DNA of 64,000 nt from Pedosphaera sp. (GCA_028293285.1 JAQGPC010000145.1:23172-87171); one strand, 5' to 3'. Shown: positions 36,232 to 45,745, counted from the first letter of the stretch. Notes: a model not told the origin generated them from the letters alone. Numbers and translations: made by a program.

Positions 36232-37434
36232 ATGGCCAAACCGGCATCGCCGAAAGTCACCGCGCCCGGCAGCGGACGCTTGATGTCGCTGGATGTCTTT
36301 CGCGGTGCGACCATTGCCTCCATGATGCTGGTAAACAATCCCGGTTCGTGGGATTCGCTCTACGCGCAATTGGATCATGCCGAATGGAACGGTTGGACTT
36401 TTACCGACCTCATCTTTCCCTTCTTTGTATGGATTGTCGGTATGGCAATTCCGCTTTCGACAATAAAGCGTCTTGAGCAGGGTGAAAGCCGGGCAAAGCT
36501 CTTTCTGCATGTAGTGCGACGTGCAGCGATCATTTTTGGGCTGGGATTTTTTCTGGCATTTTTCATGTTCCTCGTGAACGGCTCGTATGCGAAAGCAGGT
36601 GGTTTCAGTCCGTGGTTTCATGAAGTAGTAACCACCATTCGCATCCCCGGCGTCCTGCAACGCATTGCCGTGGCTTATCTTCTGACGAGTGCAATTTATC
36701 TAACCACGAGCCTGCGTGGACACATTGCCTGGGTCATTGGCTTGCTGGCGGGATATTGGATTCTAATGAAATGCGTGCCGGTCCCGGGTCACGGAATGGG
36801 CGTGCTGACTCCCGAAGGGAATTTTTCAGCGTATGTGGATAACATCGTTTTAGGAAAACATAACTTGAAATCATGGGACCCGGAAGGAGTAATCAGCACC
36901 ATACCTGCCATTGCCACCTGCCTGTTCGGAATTTTAGCCGGTCACCTGCTGATGCTGAAGCGCAGCGCGGAACAAAAGACCGCCTGGTTGTTCGTGATTG
37001 GGAACCTGTTAATCTTTGCCGGGGCCATCATGAACATCTGGTTGCCCATCAATAAAAATCTCTGGACCAGTTCGTATTCGGTTTTCATGGCTGGCATGGC
37101 GATGAACATCTTTGCGGTGTTCTACTGGCTTGTGGATGTCAAAGGATATCAGCGAGGGGCAAGGCCATTCGCAATTTATGGGATGAATGCGATTACGGTA
37201 TTCGTGCTGGCCGGATTGCTGGGTAGAATTTCCATCGGCGTGAAAGTGCCGGATGCAACCGGCAAGCTGATTGCATTAAAAAGCTATCTCTTCCAAAACT
37301 ATTTTAACTCGCCTCTTTCCAGTATGGGATTCAGTCCCAAGATTTGTTCATTGAGCTGGGCGCTTGCGTATATGCTTGGACTCTACCTCGTTGCCTATGC
37401 AATGTATCGGCGCAAGTGGTTCGTAAAGTTTTGA
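36232..37434 (+). CDS. Heparan-alpha-glucosaminide N-acetyltransferase-like membrane acyltransferase
   Basis: A 400-residue polytopic membrane protein with roughly ten to eleven helices and a basic N-terminus. SLDVFRGATIASMMLVNN and TDLIFPFFVWIVGMAIPLS are the signature of the HGSNAT/DUF5009 family, and a following FHEVVTTIRIPGVLQRIAVA segment is typical. The family moves acetyl groups across membranes onto sugars in eukaryotes; bacterial members are expected to modify cell-surface glycans. ATG 36232 is chosen over a TTG at 36220. Single gene after the adk terminator. Confidence 0.88.
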   Translation: MAKPASPKVTAPGSGRLMSLDVFRGATIASMMLVNNPGSWDSLYAQLDHAEWNGWTFTDLIFPFFVWIVGMAIPLSTIKRLEQGESRAKLFLHVVRRAAIIFGLGFFLAFFMFLVNGSYAKAGGFSPWFHEVVTTIRIPGVLQRIAVAYLLTSAIYLTTSLRGHIAWVIGLLAGYWILMKCVPVPGHGMGVLTPEGNFSAYVDNIVLGKHNLKSWDPEGVISTIPAIATCLFGILAGHLLMLKRSAEQKTAWLFVIGNLLIFAGAIMNIWLPINKNLWTSSYSVFMAGMAMNIFAVFYWLVDVKGYQRGARPFAIYGMNAITVFVLAGLLGRISIGVKVPDATGKLIALKSYLFQNYFNSPLSSMGFSPKICSLSWALAYMLGLYLVAYAMYRRKWFVKF

Positions 37435-37483
37435 AAAGGGCTTTGCACTTCAATTAACCAGGGAAGGTCAAGTCCCATTCCCT

Positions 37484-37554
37484 TCATAATCTTAATCCTA
37501 ACCTTACTCTCCTAAGCCGAACATGCGGAAAACGGATTAGGATTAAGATTATGA
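37484..37554. repeat. 18-bp perfect inverted repeat
   Basis: TCATAATCTTAATCCTAA at 37484-37501 is exactly repeated in inverse at 37537-37554, with a 35-base spacer. It lies between the acyltransferase and the DUF192 gene. It is AT-rich without a T tract, so not a usual terminator; sense is unknown. Confidence 0.8.
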
Positions 37555-37610
37555 TTGGGAAAGAAATGAAGGGTATTGAAAAGACGCCTTTGTTCCCGCA
37601 GTGTTGAGGC

Positions 37611-38141
37611 ATGAGACAGAGTTTTTTATCTGTGTTTCTGCTGGCAGGATTGCTGTGGCTGAACGGATGTGGTCAGTCGCAATCCAATGCTCCAAGTGGC
37701 AGCGCCTCGGTTGACCCGCGCATTCCCACGGCGGCCCAACCGCGTTTGAAGACCATCAAGCTCTGGATCGGTTCTGAAGAAATGACCGCGGAAATGGCTC
37801 TGACTGAAGTTGAAGAGCGCACCGGAATGATGTTCCGCACGAATGTTGCGGAAGGCGAAGGCATGCTTTTTGTTTTTCCGGAGCCGCACCGCGCTTCATT
37901 TTGGATGATGAATACTTTAGCGCCTCTTTCCGCAGCTTACATCAGTTCCGATGGCGTGATCCAGGAACTGCATGAATTGGAGCCTCAGAATACCAACTCC
38001 GTGGTGGCCGCGACTGATAATATTCAATTCGTGCTGGAAACGAAACAAGGCTGGTTTAAACGGCATAATATCGAGCCAGGCGCGGCTGTCAGCACTGAGT
38101 ATGGCCCGTTAAACAAAGTTTTTAGTTTCAAACCTCAATAA
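37611..38141 (+). CDS. DUF192 lipoprotein
   Basis: A 176-residue protein with a lipoprotein signal peptide ending in WLNGC. The mature part carries the DUF192 pattern: TAEMALTEVEERTGMMFR, GMLFVFPEPHRASFWMMNT and IQELHELEPQN. DUF192 proteins are small beta proteins often secreted; their function is unknown. It is coupled to nadE 11 bases further, but the pairing has no evident functional reason. Confidence 0.87.
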   Translation: MRQSFLSVFLLAGLLWLNGCGQSQSNAPSGSASVDPRIPTAAQPRLKTIKLWIGSEEMTAEMALTEVEERTGMMFRTNVAEGEGMLFVFPEPHRASFWMMNTLAPLSAAYISSDGVIQELHELEPQNTNSVVAATDNIQFVLETKQGWFKRHNIEPGAAVSTEYGPLNKVFSFKPQ

Positions 38142-38152
38142 GCAGAATTTTG

Positions 38153-39790
38153 ATGAAAGTCGCGCTCGCACAAATCAATACCACAGTAGGAGACCTTGCT
38201 GGCAACGAGGCAAAAATCCTTGCTGCCTACCGTCGCGGTGTGGCGGAAGGAGTTGACATGGTCATGTTCCCTGAACTGACCATTACAGGATATCCCCCGC
38301 GCGATTTGCTGCTAAAGAAAAGTTTCATCACCCAAAACCTTGCAGTATTGGATCGGCTCGCCGCAGCCACAGGCCAGGTGAGCATGCTGGTTGGTTATGT
38401 GAATCAGAATAAGACCCAGCCAGGGCGTGAACTCAGCAATTGTGTGGCCTTGTTGCAAAACGGAAAACTGGTGACAACGCGCACCAAAATGCTCCTGCCC
38501 ACGTACGATGTTTTTGATGAGGACAGGTATTTTGAGCCGGGAATTAATAACCAGCCGGTGCAGTTTGGCGGAGACAAATTGGGGCTGACCATCTGTGAAG
38601 ATATTTGGAATGACGAAGATTTCTGGCCCGAACGCCGCTACCGGCACAATCCGCCAGTAGAATTGGCAGCGGCAGGCGCGGGAATTCTTTTCAATGTTTC
38701 GGCATCGCCCTGGTCTTTGGGCAAGGACGAGACACGTTTCAACATGCTGCGCAGCATGGCCATTAAAGCCAAGCGGCCAATTGTCTTTTGCAATCAGGTC
38801 GGCGGAAACGATGAATTGGTATTCGACGGCGGCAGCCTGGTCTTCAACGCTCAGGGAACTTTAATCGGGCGATGTGACATGTTCGCGGAAGATTTTGTTG
38901 TGGTTGATACGAATTCCACTGCACCCGTGCCGCGCCGCGAATGGTCGGTTGAGGAATATATCTACAAGGCGCTGGTGCTGGGCTTGCGTGATTATCTGCA
39001 CAAATGCGGATTCAAGTCGGCGGTGCTGGGCTTGAGTGGAGGAATTGATTCGGCCCTGACGGCAGTTTTGGCAGTGGACGCACTAGGCAAAGAGAATGTG
39101 CGCGGGGTTTCGTTGCCATCGCAATTTTCATCGCAAGGCAGCCTGGATGACGCGCGAATCCTCGCGGAGCGATTGGGCATTCAATACGATGTGATTCCAA
39201 TCCAACCGGAATTTGAAGCCGTTAAAAAACAACTGGCGACAGTGTTCTCGGGAACGAAGGAAGATACTACCGAGGAAAATATCCAGGCGCGACTGCGTGG
39301 AGTGACCTTGATGGCAATGTCGAACAAGTTCGGCTCGTTGTTGCTGACGACCGGCAACAAGAGCGAACTCGCGGTTGGCTATTGTACGCTCTATGGCGAC
39401 ATGTGCGGCGGCCTGGCCGTCATCAGTGACGTGCCTAAAACTATGGTGTATCGGCTATCCAGATGGATCAATCGTGACCGGGAGATTATTCCCGAAGCCT
39501 CCATCACCAAGCCGCCGTCTGCGGAACTGCGTCCAAACCAGACCGACCAGGATTCCTTGCCGCCATACGATGTGCTCGACGCCATACTCGATGCCTACGT
39601 TGTGCAGGGCAAAACGTTGTCAGAGATTATTGTCTTGGGCTATGACGAACTTGCGGTCAAACGAATCATTCGGCTAATCGATTTCAATGAGTATAAGCGT
39701 CGTCAATCTGCTCCAGGATTAAAGGTTACGAGCAAGGCATTTGGCGTAGGCCGAAGGATACCTATCGCGCAGAAGTATCAGATCACTTAG
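38153..39790 (+). CDS. nadE: Glutamine-dependent NAD+ synthetase
   Basis: A 545-residue two-domain enzyme making NAD from deamido-NAD, ATP and glutamine. Residues 1-265 are a nitrilase-type glutaminase with E in FPELTITGYPPRD, K before LLPTYDVFDEDRYF and the nucleophilic Cys in LTICEDIWND. Residues about 285-545 are the synthetase with P-loop LGLSGGIDSALTAV, and LLTTGNKSELAVGYCTLYGDM and a C-terminal Lys/Arg-rich end. The ATG at 38153 is preferred to TTG 38150. Complete. Confidence 0.96.
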   Translation: MKVALAQINTTVGDLAGNEAKILAAYRRGVAEGVDMVMFPELTITGYPPRDLLLKKSFITQNLAVLDRLAAATGQVSMLVGYVNQNKTQPGRELSNCVALLQNGKLVTTRTKMLLPTYDVFDEDRYFEPGINNQPVQFGGDKLGLTICEDIWNDEDFWPERRYRHNPPVELAAAGAGILFNVSASPWSLGKDETRFNMLRSMAIKAKRPIVFCNQVGGNDELVFDGGSLVFNAQGTLIGRCDMFAEDFVVVDTNSTAPVPRREWSVEEYIYKALVLGLRDYLHKCGFKSAVLGLSGGIDSALTAVLAVDALGKENVRGVSLPSQFSSQGSLDDARILAERLGIQYDVIPIQPEFEAVKKQLATVFSGTKEDTTEENIQARLRGVTLMAMSNKFGSLLLTTGNKSELAVGYCTLYGDMCGGLAVISDVPKTMVYRLSRWINRDREIIPEASITKPPSAELRPNQTDQDSLPPYDVLDAILDAYVVQGKTLSEIIVLGYDELAVKRIIRLIDFNEYKRRQSAPGLKVTSKAFGVGRRIPIAQKYQIT

Positions 39791-39868
39791 ACCGTTAGGC
39801 GTTTCGCCCAAGTTTTCCATTTTTAAAAACTTCGTGTGCTTCGGCGTGCTTGAGGTTAATTTCTTTCC

Positions 39869-41155
39869 ATGATTTCGTGGGCTAAATCCGAACAATTATT
39901 TGCTGAAGCATTGAAATACATTCCCGGTGGAGTGAATTCTCCGGTACGGGCCTTTCGCGGTGTGGGCGGACAGCCCTTTTTCGTTAATCGGGCGCAAGGT
40001 TCGCATGTGTCCGACGTGGATGGAAATGAATATGTGGATTATGTCGGCACATGGGGCCCGGCGATTCTGGGTCACGCACATCCCAAAATCATTCAAGCCG
40101 TGCAACAAGCGGCGGTGAGTGGAACCAGCTTCGGCATTCCCAATCCGCTGGAAGTGACGATGGCCAAGCTGATTTGCGATAACGTGCCCAGCGTGAAGAA
40201 AGTGCGCATGTGCAATTCAGGCACGGAAGCAACGATGTCGGCCATCCGTCTGGCTCGCGGCTTTACGAAGCGAGACAAGATCATCAAGTTCGATGGTTGT
40301 TATCACGGACATGCGGATTCGTTGCTGGTCAAGGCGGGATCGGGCGCGTTGACGTTCGGGAACCCAGACAGTGCTGGCGTGCCGGCAGCATTCACGCAGC
40401 ATACCGTGGTTTTGCCGTTCAATGATGAAGAAGCCGTTCGCGCGGCATTTGCTGCAAATAAAGATCAGATGGCAGGCATCATCATCGAACCAGTACCGGG
40501 CAACGCGGGTCTCTATTTGCCGAAGCCGGGGTATCTGGAATTTTTAAGCAAGATCACCGCCGAGCATGGCGCACTACTTATCTTTGATGAAGTCATGACC
40601 GGCTTTCGTCTGGCGAAAGGTGGTGCGCAGGAACGCTATGGCATTACACCAGACCTGACCTGCTTCGGAAAAATTATCGGCGGCGGTTTGCCCGTCGGTG
40701 CGTTTGGCGGTCGTGCGGAAATCATGGATTGTCTCGCACCGTTGGGGCCTGTGTACCAGGCGGGGACGCTAAGTGGCAATCCGCTGGCAATGGCAGCCGG
40801 TATCACCGCATTACAGGAATTGTTTTCCAGCAATGCGTACGAGCAGTTGGAATTACTTGGCGCACAGCTCGAAATAGAAATGAAAAACGTGGCAAAGTTA
40901 GCCAATGTCCCGGTACAATTTCAAAGAATTGGTTCCATGTTCTGCGGCTATTTCACTGACCGTCCGGTGTATAATCTTGCCGATGCGATGCACAGTGACC
41001 GTGCTCGATTCGCCAAATATTTTCATGGCTTGTTGGACGAGGGTATCTATCTCGCACCCTCACAATTCGAAGCAGGATTTATTTCCACGGCGCATTCGGC
41101 AGCCGATATTGATAAAACTGTGAAGGCGGCGGCGAAAGTGATGAAGACGTTGTAA
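39869..41155 (+). CDS. hemL: Glutamate-1-semialdehyde 2,1-aminomutase
   Basis: A 428-residue PLP enzyme converting glutamate-1-semialdehyde to 5-aminolevulinate for haem. The start ([20 protein letters not shown]), [49 protein letters not shown], and the PLP lysine in [17 protein letters not shown] are all canonical. First gene of hemL-ruvX-truA-trmL. Haem is needed by the cytochrome c at 12273. Confidence 0.97.
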   Translation: MISWAKSEQLFAEALKYIPGGVNSPVRAFRGVGGQPFFVNRAQGSHVSDVDGNEYVDYVGTWGPAILGHAHPKIIQAVQQAAVSGTSFGIPNPLEVTMAKLICDNVPSVKKVRMCNSGTEATMSAIRLARGFTKRDKIIKFDGCYHGHADSLLVKAGSGALTFGNPDSAGVPAAFTQHTVVLPFNDEEAVRAAFAANKDQMAGIIIEPVPGNAGLYLPKPGYLEFLSKITAEHGALLIFDEVMTGFRLAKGGAQERYGITPDLTCFGKIIGGGLPVGAFGGRAEIMDCLAPLGPVYQAGTLSGNPLAMAAGITALQELFSSNAYEQLELLGAQLEIEMKNVAKLANVPVQFQRIGSMFCGYFTDRPVYNLADAMHSDRARFAKYFHGLLDEGIYLAPSQFEAGFISTAHSAADIDKTVKAAAKVMKTL

Positions 41156-41172
41156 ACACAAGCTATCTTATT

Positions 41173-41586
41173 ATGCGCGTATTAGGAATTGACCACGGGA
41201 CCAAACGAATCGGACTCGCCATCAGCGACGAAATGGGAATGATCGCGCAACCTTTGGAATTTGTTTTAGCCGAACCGTTCGCCCAATTCCTTACCCGATT
41301 GAAACAGATCATTTCAGAAAAACAGGTCGAATTGCTATTGGTCGGGATGCCTCGAAACATGGATGGCAGCTATGGTCCCGCGGCGTTAAAAGTTCAGGAG
41401 TTTGTGGCCGTTCTTAAAGATGCGGTGGCAATTCCCATCAAGACGTGGGATGAGCGCTTGACCTCGGCGCAGGCGAATCGATTCCTGATTCAAGCAGATG
41501 TGCGACGCGATAAGCGCAAGGAAAAGGTGGACAAAACCGCCGCCGCGATTCTTCTGCAAAGTTACCTCGATAGTTTTTCGACTTAA
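41173..41586 (+). CDS. ruvX: Putative pre-16S rRNA nuclease / Holliday junction resolvase YqgF
   Basis: A 137-residue RNase-H-fold protein: LGIDHGTKRIGLAISD at the start, LLVGMPRNMDGSYGP in the middle and WDERLTSAQAN plus DKTAAAILLQSYLD at the end, the three acidic motifs of YqgF. It processes the 5' end of 16S rRNA in E. coli. It is 17 bases after hemL and 3 bases before truA. Confidence 0.94.
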   Translation: MRVLGIDHGTKRIGLAISDEMGMIAQPLEFVLAEPFAQFLTRLKQIISEKQVELLLVGMPRNMDGSYGPAALKVQEFVAVLKDAVAIPIKTWDERLTSAQANRFLIQADVRRDKRKEKVDKTAAAILLQSYLDSFST

Positions 41587-41589
41587 CGT

Positions 41590-42396
41590 GTGGACAAGCT
41601 GAAATTCAAACTGACCATTGCTTACGACGGCACGAATTACGCCGGTTGGCAGGTTCAGAAGAGCGGGATTGGCGTGCAACAACGGGTCGAAGAAGCACTC
41701 GCGAAGTTATTTCCAAGCGTCGGGCGAATCCATAGTTCCAGTCGCACCGATACGGGCGTGCATGCGCTGGGCATGGTGGCGCATGTTGAAATTGCCCGGA
41801 CCGAATTTCGCATGACTACTGACAAACTGGCACTGGCGATTAACGCCCATTTGCCGGAGGACATCCGGGTGATGTCCGCGCAACTGGCCGCGCCAGATTT
41901 TCACGCGCGATTTCAAGCGGCGGGTAAGCAATATCGCTACCAGGTATGGAACCATACGGCGATGAATCCGTTGTTGCGCCAACAAGCTTGGCAGGTACCG
42001 CGCAAGCTGGACGTGACAGCAATGCGCTCGGCGGCAAAATTATTTTTAGGCAAACACGATTTCAAATCACTCGCCGCCAGTCGTAATTACGAAGTGGACT
42101 CCACCGTGCGAACATTGACCCGGTGCGATATTAAAAAAAGTGGTTTGCTGCTGACTTTCATTATCGAAGGAGATGGTTTCTTGTACAAGATGTGCCGGGG
42201 CATTGTGGGGACCCTGGTGCAAGTGGGGCAGGGGAAGATTGCCGCCGGTGAGATCAAACAAATTTTGGCGACCAAGGATCGGCGTGTAGCGGGCATGACC
42301 GCACCAGCGCAAGGCTTGGTACTGTGGAAGGTGTTCTATAAATCCAAGGCCGCAGCAAGAAAGTCAAAGGTGGAACATGAACATAGTCCTGGTTGA
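41590..42396 (+). CDS. truA: tRNA pseudouridine(38-40) synthase TruA
   Basis: A 268-residue pseudouridine synthase starting with GTG (41590), three bases after ruvX. The catalytic Asp is in SSRTDTGVHALG (about 53-64) and the GDGFLYKMCRGIVGTL motif is present. It modifies positions 38-40 of tRNA anticodon arms. Its C-terminus overlaps the start of trmL by 20 bases, so the two are coupled. The tail is Lys/Ser-rich. Confidence 0.95.
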   Translation: MDKLKFKLTIAYDGTNYAGWQVQKSGIGVQQRVEEALAKLFPSVGRIHSSSRTDTGVHALGMVAHVEIARTEFRMTTDKLALAINAHLPEDIRVMSAQLAAPDFHARFQAAGKQYRYQVWNHTAMNPLLRQQAWQVPRKLDVTAMRSAAKLFLGKHDFKSLAASRNYEVDSTVRTLTRCDIKKSGLLLTFIIEGDGFLYKMCRGIVGTLVQVGQGKIAAGEIKQILATKDRRVAGMTAPAQGLVLWKVFYKSKAAARKSKVEHEHSPG

Positions 42397-42841
42397 ACCG
42401 GAAATTCCGCCAAATACGGGAAATGTTGCGCGGCTATGCGCAGCGACTAAAACGCGCCTGCATCTCATTGAGCCGTTCGGTTTCAAGCTGGATGACAAGC
42501 AATTGAAACGCGCTGGCATGGATTACTGGCAACAGGTGGAGTGGTATCGCTGGGCAAGTTGGATTGCGTTTCGCGAGCAGTTGCCGCCAAGCGCAAGATT
42601 ATGGTTCGTGGAATCAGACGGGCCGAAGCTCTACACGGAAGTCCAGTATAAGCCAGACGACTACCTGGTATTTGGTAGAGAAACCGCCGGGTTGCCTAAA
42701 CAATTGCTGGAACAAAATCGCGAACAATGGCTGCGGCTTCCCATGTTCAATGAAGCATCACGCTCGCTGAATCTTTCCAATTGCGCCGCAATTGTCTTAT
42801 TCGAAGCCCTAAGACAACAGGGCTTCAAAGATGAAATTTAG
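42377..42841 (+). CDS. trmL: tRNA (cytidine/uridine-34-2'-O)-methyltransferase
   Basis: A 154-residue SPOUT-family methyltransferase using S-adenosylmethionine. NIVLVEPEIPPNTGNVARLC at the start, DYLVFGRETAGLPKQLLEQN in the middle and the knot-forming SRSLNLSNCAAIVLFEALRQ at the end are the family's three motifs. It methylates the wobble ribose of tRNA-Leu. Last gene of the operon with hemL, ruvX and truA. Confidence 0.93.
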   Translation: MNIVLVEPEIPPNTGNVARLCAATKTRLHLIEPFGFKLDDKQLKRAGMDYWQQVEWYRWASWIAFREQLPPSARLWFVESDGPKLYTEVQYKPDDYLVFGRETAGLPKQLLEQNREQWLRLPMFNEASRSLNLSNCAAIVLFEALRQQGFKDEI

Positions 42842-42887
42842 CGTCGTGTTGTAAGCGGCAAACTTTCCCGCTCTTCCCAACGACAAT

Positions 42888-43373
42888 TTACATCTTCGAT
42901 TCCGCGTCTCGAACAGTGCCAATCACTTTCTCCGAAGTATCAGCAGCCAGCAGGCTTTTGCGCACTTTCGGATCGCGCAAGATGCGGCTGATGCGCGCCA
43001 ACATGGAGAGATGTTGCGTAACCGTCGGCGCGATCAAAAGAAAGAACAGCTTGGCTGGCGCTCCATCAATGGCGCCATACGGAATGCCCGTTTCGTGGCG
43101 ACCAAAAACCAAAATGGGATGGTCCACCAATCCAACGAGAGCGTTACGGGCATGCGGCAAGGCCACACCATCGCCAATGCCTGTGCTATGCAACTGTTCG
43201 CGTTCCTGCAAGGCATTTAATAAAGTCTGACGGGCTTGAGGCTGGGTGGCAATTTCTCTGATTTGCCCCACGAGTTCAGCCAGCACTTCATCACGTTGTT
43301 TGCCGTCCAGGCGCAAGTTGATGGTGCCTGGCGAAAGCATTTCGCTTAAAACGATACGTCCAGTATTATTCAT
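42888..43373 (-). CDS. PtsN-like EIIA domain protein
   Basis: A 161-residue EIIA of the fructose/mannitol (PtsN/nitrogen PTS) type. The phosphorylatable His is in GIGDGVALPHARNALV (about residue 75), preceded by REQLHSTGIG. No other PTS enzyme is nearby, so it is a regulatory EIIA. Single gene on the minus strand, tail-to-tail with trmL. Confidence 0.9.
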   Translation of the reverse strand: MNNTGRIVLSEMLSPGTINLRLDGKQRDEVLAELVGQIREIATQPQARQTLLNALQEREQLHSTGIGDGVALPHARNALVGLVDHPILVFGRHETGIPYGAIDGAPAKLFFLLIAPTVTQHLSMLARISRILRDPKVRKSLLAADTSEKVIGTVRDAESKM

Positions 43374-43426
43374 CTCGGAACATAATAAAGGTGCCGTGGC
43401 CGGGGTGAAGACAATAATGTTACTTC

Positions 43427-44344
43427 TTATTGTTTGGTTGAGTAAACGAAGCGCACGGAATCAATGATAACTACCCGTCCCGCTTCCCCCGTATCGTTGG
43501 AAAGACGCACATAACCGTTCGTGCCCTGTCGAAAAGGCACTTCCTCGGCGATGAGTTGCCAACGACCACCCTTGATGGTTTCGTTAACCTTAGCTTCATT
43601 GGTTTCTCCAGCATGAACAATCTGGAACGGCGCATTGATCGCGCGTTTGGGACCCTGTGCGTACCAGACATACACGTCATAATTGCCTGTGGCGGGAATA
43701 ATGGGTGTAAATGTCGCCGTGGCAGTCGCGGATCCTTCGACCGTGCCCGCGTAGTGATATGACTTTGAACGACGGTCCTTTGCCGAGTTGCCAATTGGCC
43801 AATTGCCAACATAAACCGCCGAATCAGCGTTCAGGATCATCTCAAACCCCTTCAATTCCGGATGATAAACCGCCACTTGTTCAATCGGTGCCGTAGTCTT
43901 CGCCATTCGATGTTTCCAAAATAAAACTCCCGACCCACCCAGCGCCAACAGGCAAACAACCAGAACTCCAATCCAAATCCCAACTTTGCTTTGCGCAACA
44001 TTGGCAGTATCAAGCGGAGCTGGTTCATCCACCGGAGCAGCCTCAGGCTCAGGCACGGCTTCAATTGGCTCCTCCTGCGGAGGCGGCGAAATACTGTCGT
44101 TAAAGAACTTGGCATTCAACGTTTCGTAGGCACCGTTGATTTCCTTGAGTTTGTCCTGTGCAACAATCCGCAGCCGCTCGTCATGGGCGAAACGATCCGG
44201 ATGCCAAACTCTTACCAAATCACGGTAAGCGCGTTTGACTTCCTCCTGGGAAGATCCGACTTCCAGTCCCAGTAATTGATAGCATCGTGAAACCTCGTCC
44301 ATAAGGGCAGGCAGCAAGTCTGCCTCAAGCACGGCCAGATTCAA
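43427..44344 (-). CDS. J-domain / membrane anchor / golvesin-type domain fusion
   Basis: A 305-residue protein with three parts. Residues 21-83 are a DnaJ domain with its HPD at 48-50 (RVWHPDRFAHDERL), so it should stimulate an Hsp70. Residues 87-112 are Pro/Glu-rich, 121-143 are one membrane helix (VGIWIGVLVVCLLALGGSGV), and about 180-302 resemble the golvesin C-terminal/xanthan lyase CBM-like domain (NYDVYVWYAQG and VIIDSVRFVY). The same domain kind is seen in the amidase at 53464. Positive residues (KHRMAK) sit C-terminal of the helix, which by the positive-inside rule would put the golvesin part inside; the J domain, however, needs the cytosol. The topology is therefore uncertain. Confidence 0.85.
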   Translation of the reverse strand: MNLAVLEADLLPALMDEVSRCYQLLGLEVGSSQEEVKRAYRDLVRVWHPDRFAHDERLRIVAQDKLKEINGAYETLNAKFFNDSISPPPQEEPIEAVPEPEAAPVDEPAPLDTANVAQSKVGIWIGVLVVCLLALGGSGVLFWKHRMAKTTAPIEQVAVYHPELKGFEMILNADSAVYVGNWPIGNSAKDRRSKSYHYAGTVEGSATATATFTPIIPATGNYDVYVWYAQGPKRAINAPFQIVHAGETNEAKVNETIKGGRWQLIAEEVPFRQGTNGYVRLSNDTGEAGRVVIIDSVRFVYSTKQ

Positions 44345-44408
44345 CTTGTTTTAACAGCCTGCACTTTTCCATTGAACCCGCCGCCACAACATGCGAAGGA
44401 GTTGCTAA

Positions 44409-45074
44409 ATGCGTTCGTTGGCCCAATCCCAAGTTCTCACCAAAGCAGCAGCAGCGGCATTGATCACCTCTCTCGCGGCGTATCCGCGATTGGCAACCTG
44501 GATGGAACGAACCCACGCAGTCGCGTTCATGGTGCTGATGTTGATGTGGACCACCTTCGTGCTCTGGGCATTTGTATTCGCCTGGCATGAGCAATACTCC
44601 AAACGCCCCGTGTTAAATTTTTCCGTGCAACCCAAGTGGTGGGCGTTGGCGACAGCCCTTGGACTATTCAGTTCGCTGCTTTTGCTTTACGTGGTCGATC
44701 CCCAAATGCGTTTAATCACCCCGAAGGAATATCCAGAAACCCTTTCCGCTTGGGTGAGTATGGCGCTATTTGCCTTGGCGTTCGAACCGCTCTTTCTTTG
44801 CTTCGCGCCGTTCGCATTTTTTATCCGGCTATTTCGGAAACCACAAGCGGCCATCGTTCTGACCGTGCTGTTCGGGGTATTCCTGTTATATCTAAAACTA
44901 AGCTCCTCAGAAAAACTCCCTCCAACAGGGTTCATTGCTGGCTTCGCCTTGATGCGAGTGGCAGCCGGATTTATGTCGCTCTATGTTTACCTTCAAGGTG
45001 GAGCGCTTTTGGTTTGGTGGATGGTAATTCTGATGCAATTGCGGCATTTGATTCACCTCCCTGGCTCGTCTTAA
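44409..45074 (+). CDS. Unrecognised membrane protein
   Basis: A 221-residue protein with about six hydrophobic segments (for example ALATALGLFSSLLLLYVVD and LFLCFAPFAFFIRLFRK). It is not assigned to a family. A basic loop (RLFRKPQ) lies in the second half. It is divergently arranged with the J-domain protein (64 bases apart) and is followed by tRNA-Val. Codon use and length look like a normal gene; whether it starts here or at a later Met cannot be settled. Confidence 0.7.
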   Translation: MRSLAQSQVLTKAAAAALITSLAAYPRLATWMERTHAVAFMVLMLMWTTFVLWAFVFAWHEQYSKRPVLNFSVQPKWWALATALGLFSSLLLLYVVDPQMRLITPKEYPETLSAWVSMALFALAFEPLFLCFAPFAFFIRLFRKPQAAIVLTVLFGVFLLYLKLSSSEKLPPTGFIAGFALMRVAAGFMSLYVYLQGGALLVWWMVILMQLRHLIHLPGSS

Positions 45075-45130
45075 TCTCGGCAAATGAGCTTGCGTCGAGC
45101 CGAATTCCGCGCACAATATAGTTACTGGTC

Positions 45131-45205
45131 AGGCGATTGGCGCAGTGGTAGCGCAGCAGCTTTACACGCTGTGGGTCGGGGGTTCGAATCCCTCATCGCC
45201 TACCA
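45131..45205 (+). tRNA. tRNA-Val (anticodon UAC)
   Basis: A full cloverleaf is visible: acceptor AGGCGAU (45131-45137) pairs with AUCGCCU (45195-45201), D arm GCGC...GCGC, anticodon stem GCAGC/GCUGU with loop UUUACAC whose anticodon UAC is 45163-45165, T arm with GGTTCGAATCC, discriminator A and an encoded CCA (45203-45205). Reads Val codons GUA/GUG. Confidence 0.95.
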
Positions 45206-45275
45206 CCTTCATACCGCAGTTGAGTGGGGTAAAAACCCCGTTTAAATCGAGCGAACCGATTCTTAACCTTTTTAT

Positions 45276-45737
45276 ATGCGGAACCGAACCATTTTATTGG
45301 TGGAAGACAATCTGGAAGACGCGGAGTTTTTTCAGCGGGCATTAATCGCCAGCCGCATTGCCAATCCGGTGCGCCACGTCGAAAATGGCCTCGAAGCCGT
45401 TGCTTATCTTGAAGGTCGTGGGAAGTACGCTGACCGCGCCGAATATCCCGTTCCCTGCGTCATGTTCACCGATTTGAAGATGCCTCTCATGAACGGCTTT
45501 GAACTGCTCGAATGGCTGAAAGACAAACCCGAATTCTCACTCATGCCGGTGATTGTTTTTACCTCATTCAAGGGCGAAGAAGTCCAACGCGTTTATGCTC
45601 TCAAGACCGACTTTTTCCTTGCCAAAACCGCCAGCCTCGATGATTTCATCCAATCCATCCGTGATGCCTCGGAAAATTGGTGGTGGTGTGAGCGGCCCAC
45701 GCTCCAGATGAAGGCCCGCAATCCAGCCGTATTATAA
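45276..45737 (+). CDS. Rcp1-like receiver protein
   Basis: A 153-residue single receiver domain of the cyanobacterial Rcp1 kind: LLVEDNLEDAEFF, GYYVR-like GRGKYADRAEYP insertion, phospho-acceptor D66 in MFTDLKMPLMNGFELLEWL, VFTSF and the lysine in FFLAKTAS. No output domain. Starts 70 bases after the tRNA. It is a paralogue of 47166-47600. No kinase is adjacent. Confidence 0.9.
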   Translation: MRNRTILLVEDNLEDAEFFQRALIASRIANPVRHVENGLEAVAYLEGRGKYADRAEYPVPCVMFTDLKMPLMNGFELLEWLKDKPEFSLMPVIVFTSFKGEEVQRVYALKTDFFLAKTASLDDFIQSIRDASENWWWCERPTLQMKARNPAVL

Positions 45738-45745
45738 TTCAGAAG

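Noticed and set aside
42803..42826. GAAGCCCT / AGGGCTTC hairpin as terminator of the hemL operon
   Set aside because: It lies inside the end of trmL and no T tract follows; it may be chance or a weak stabiliser.
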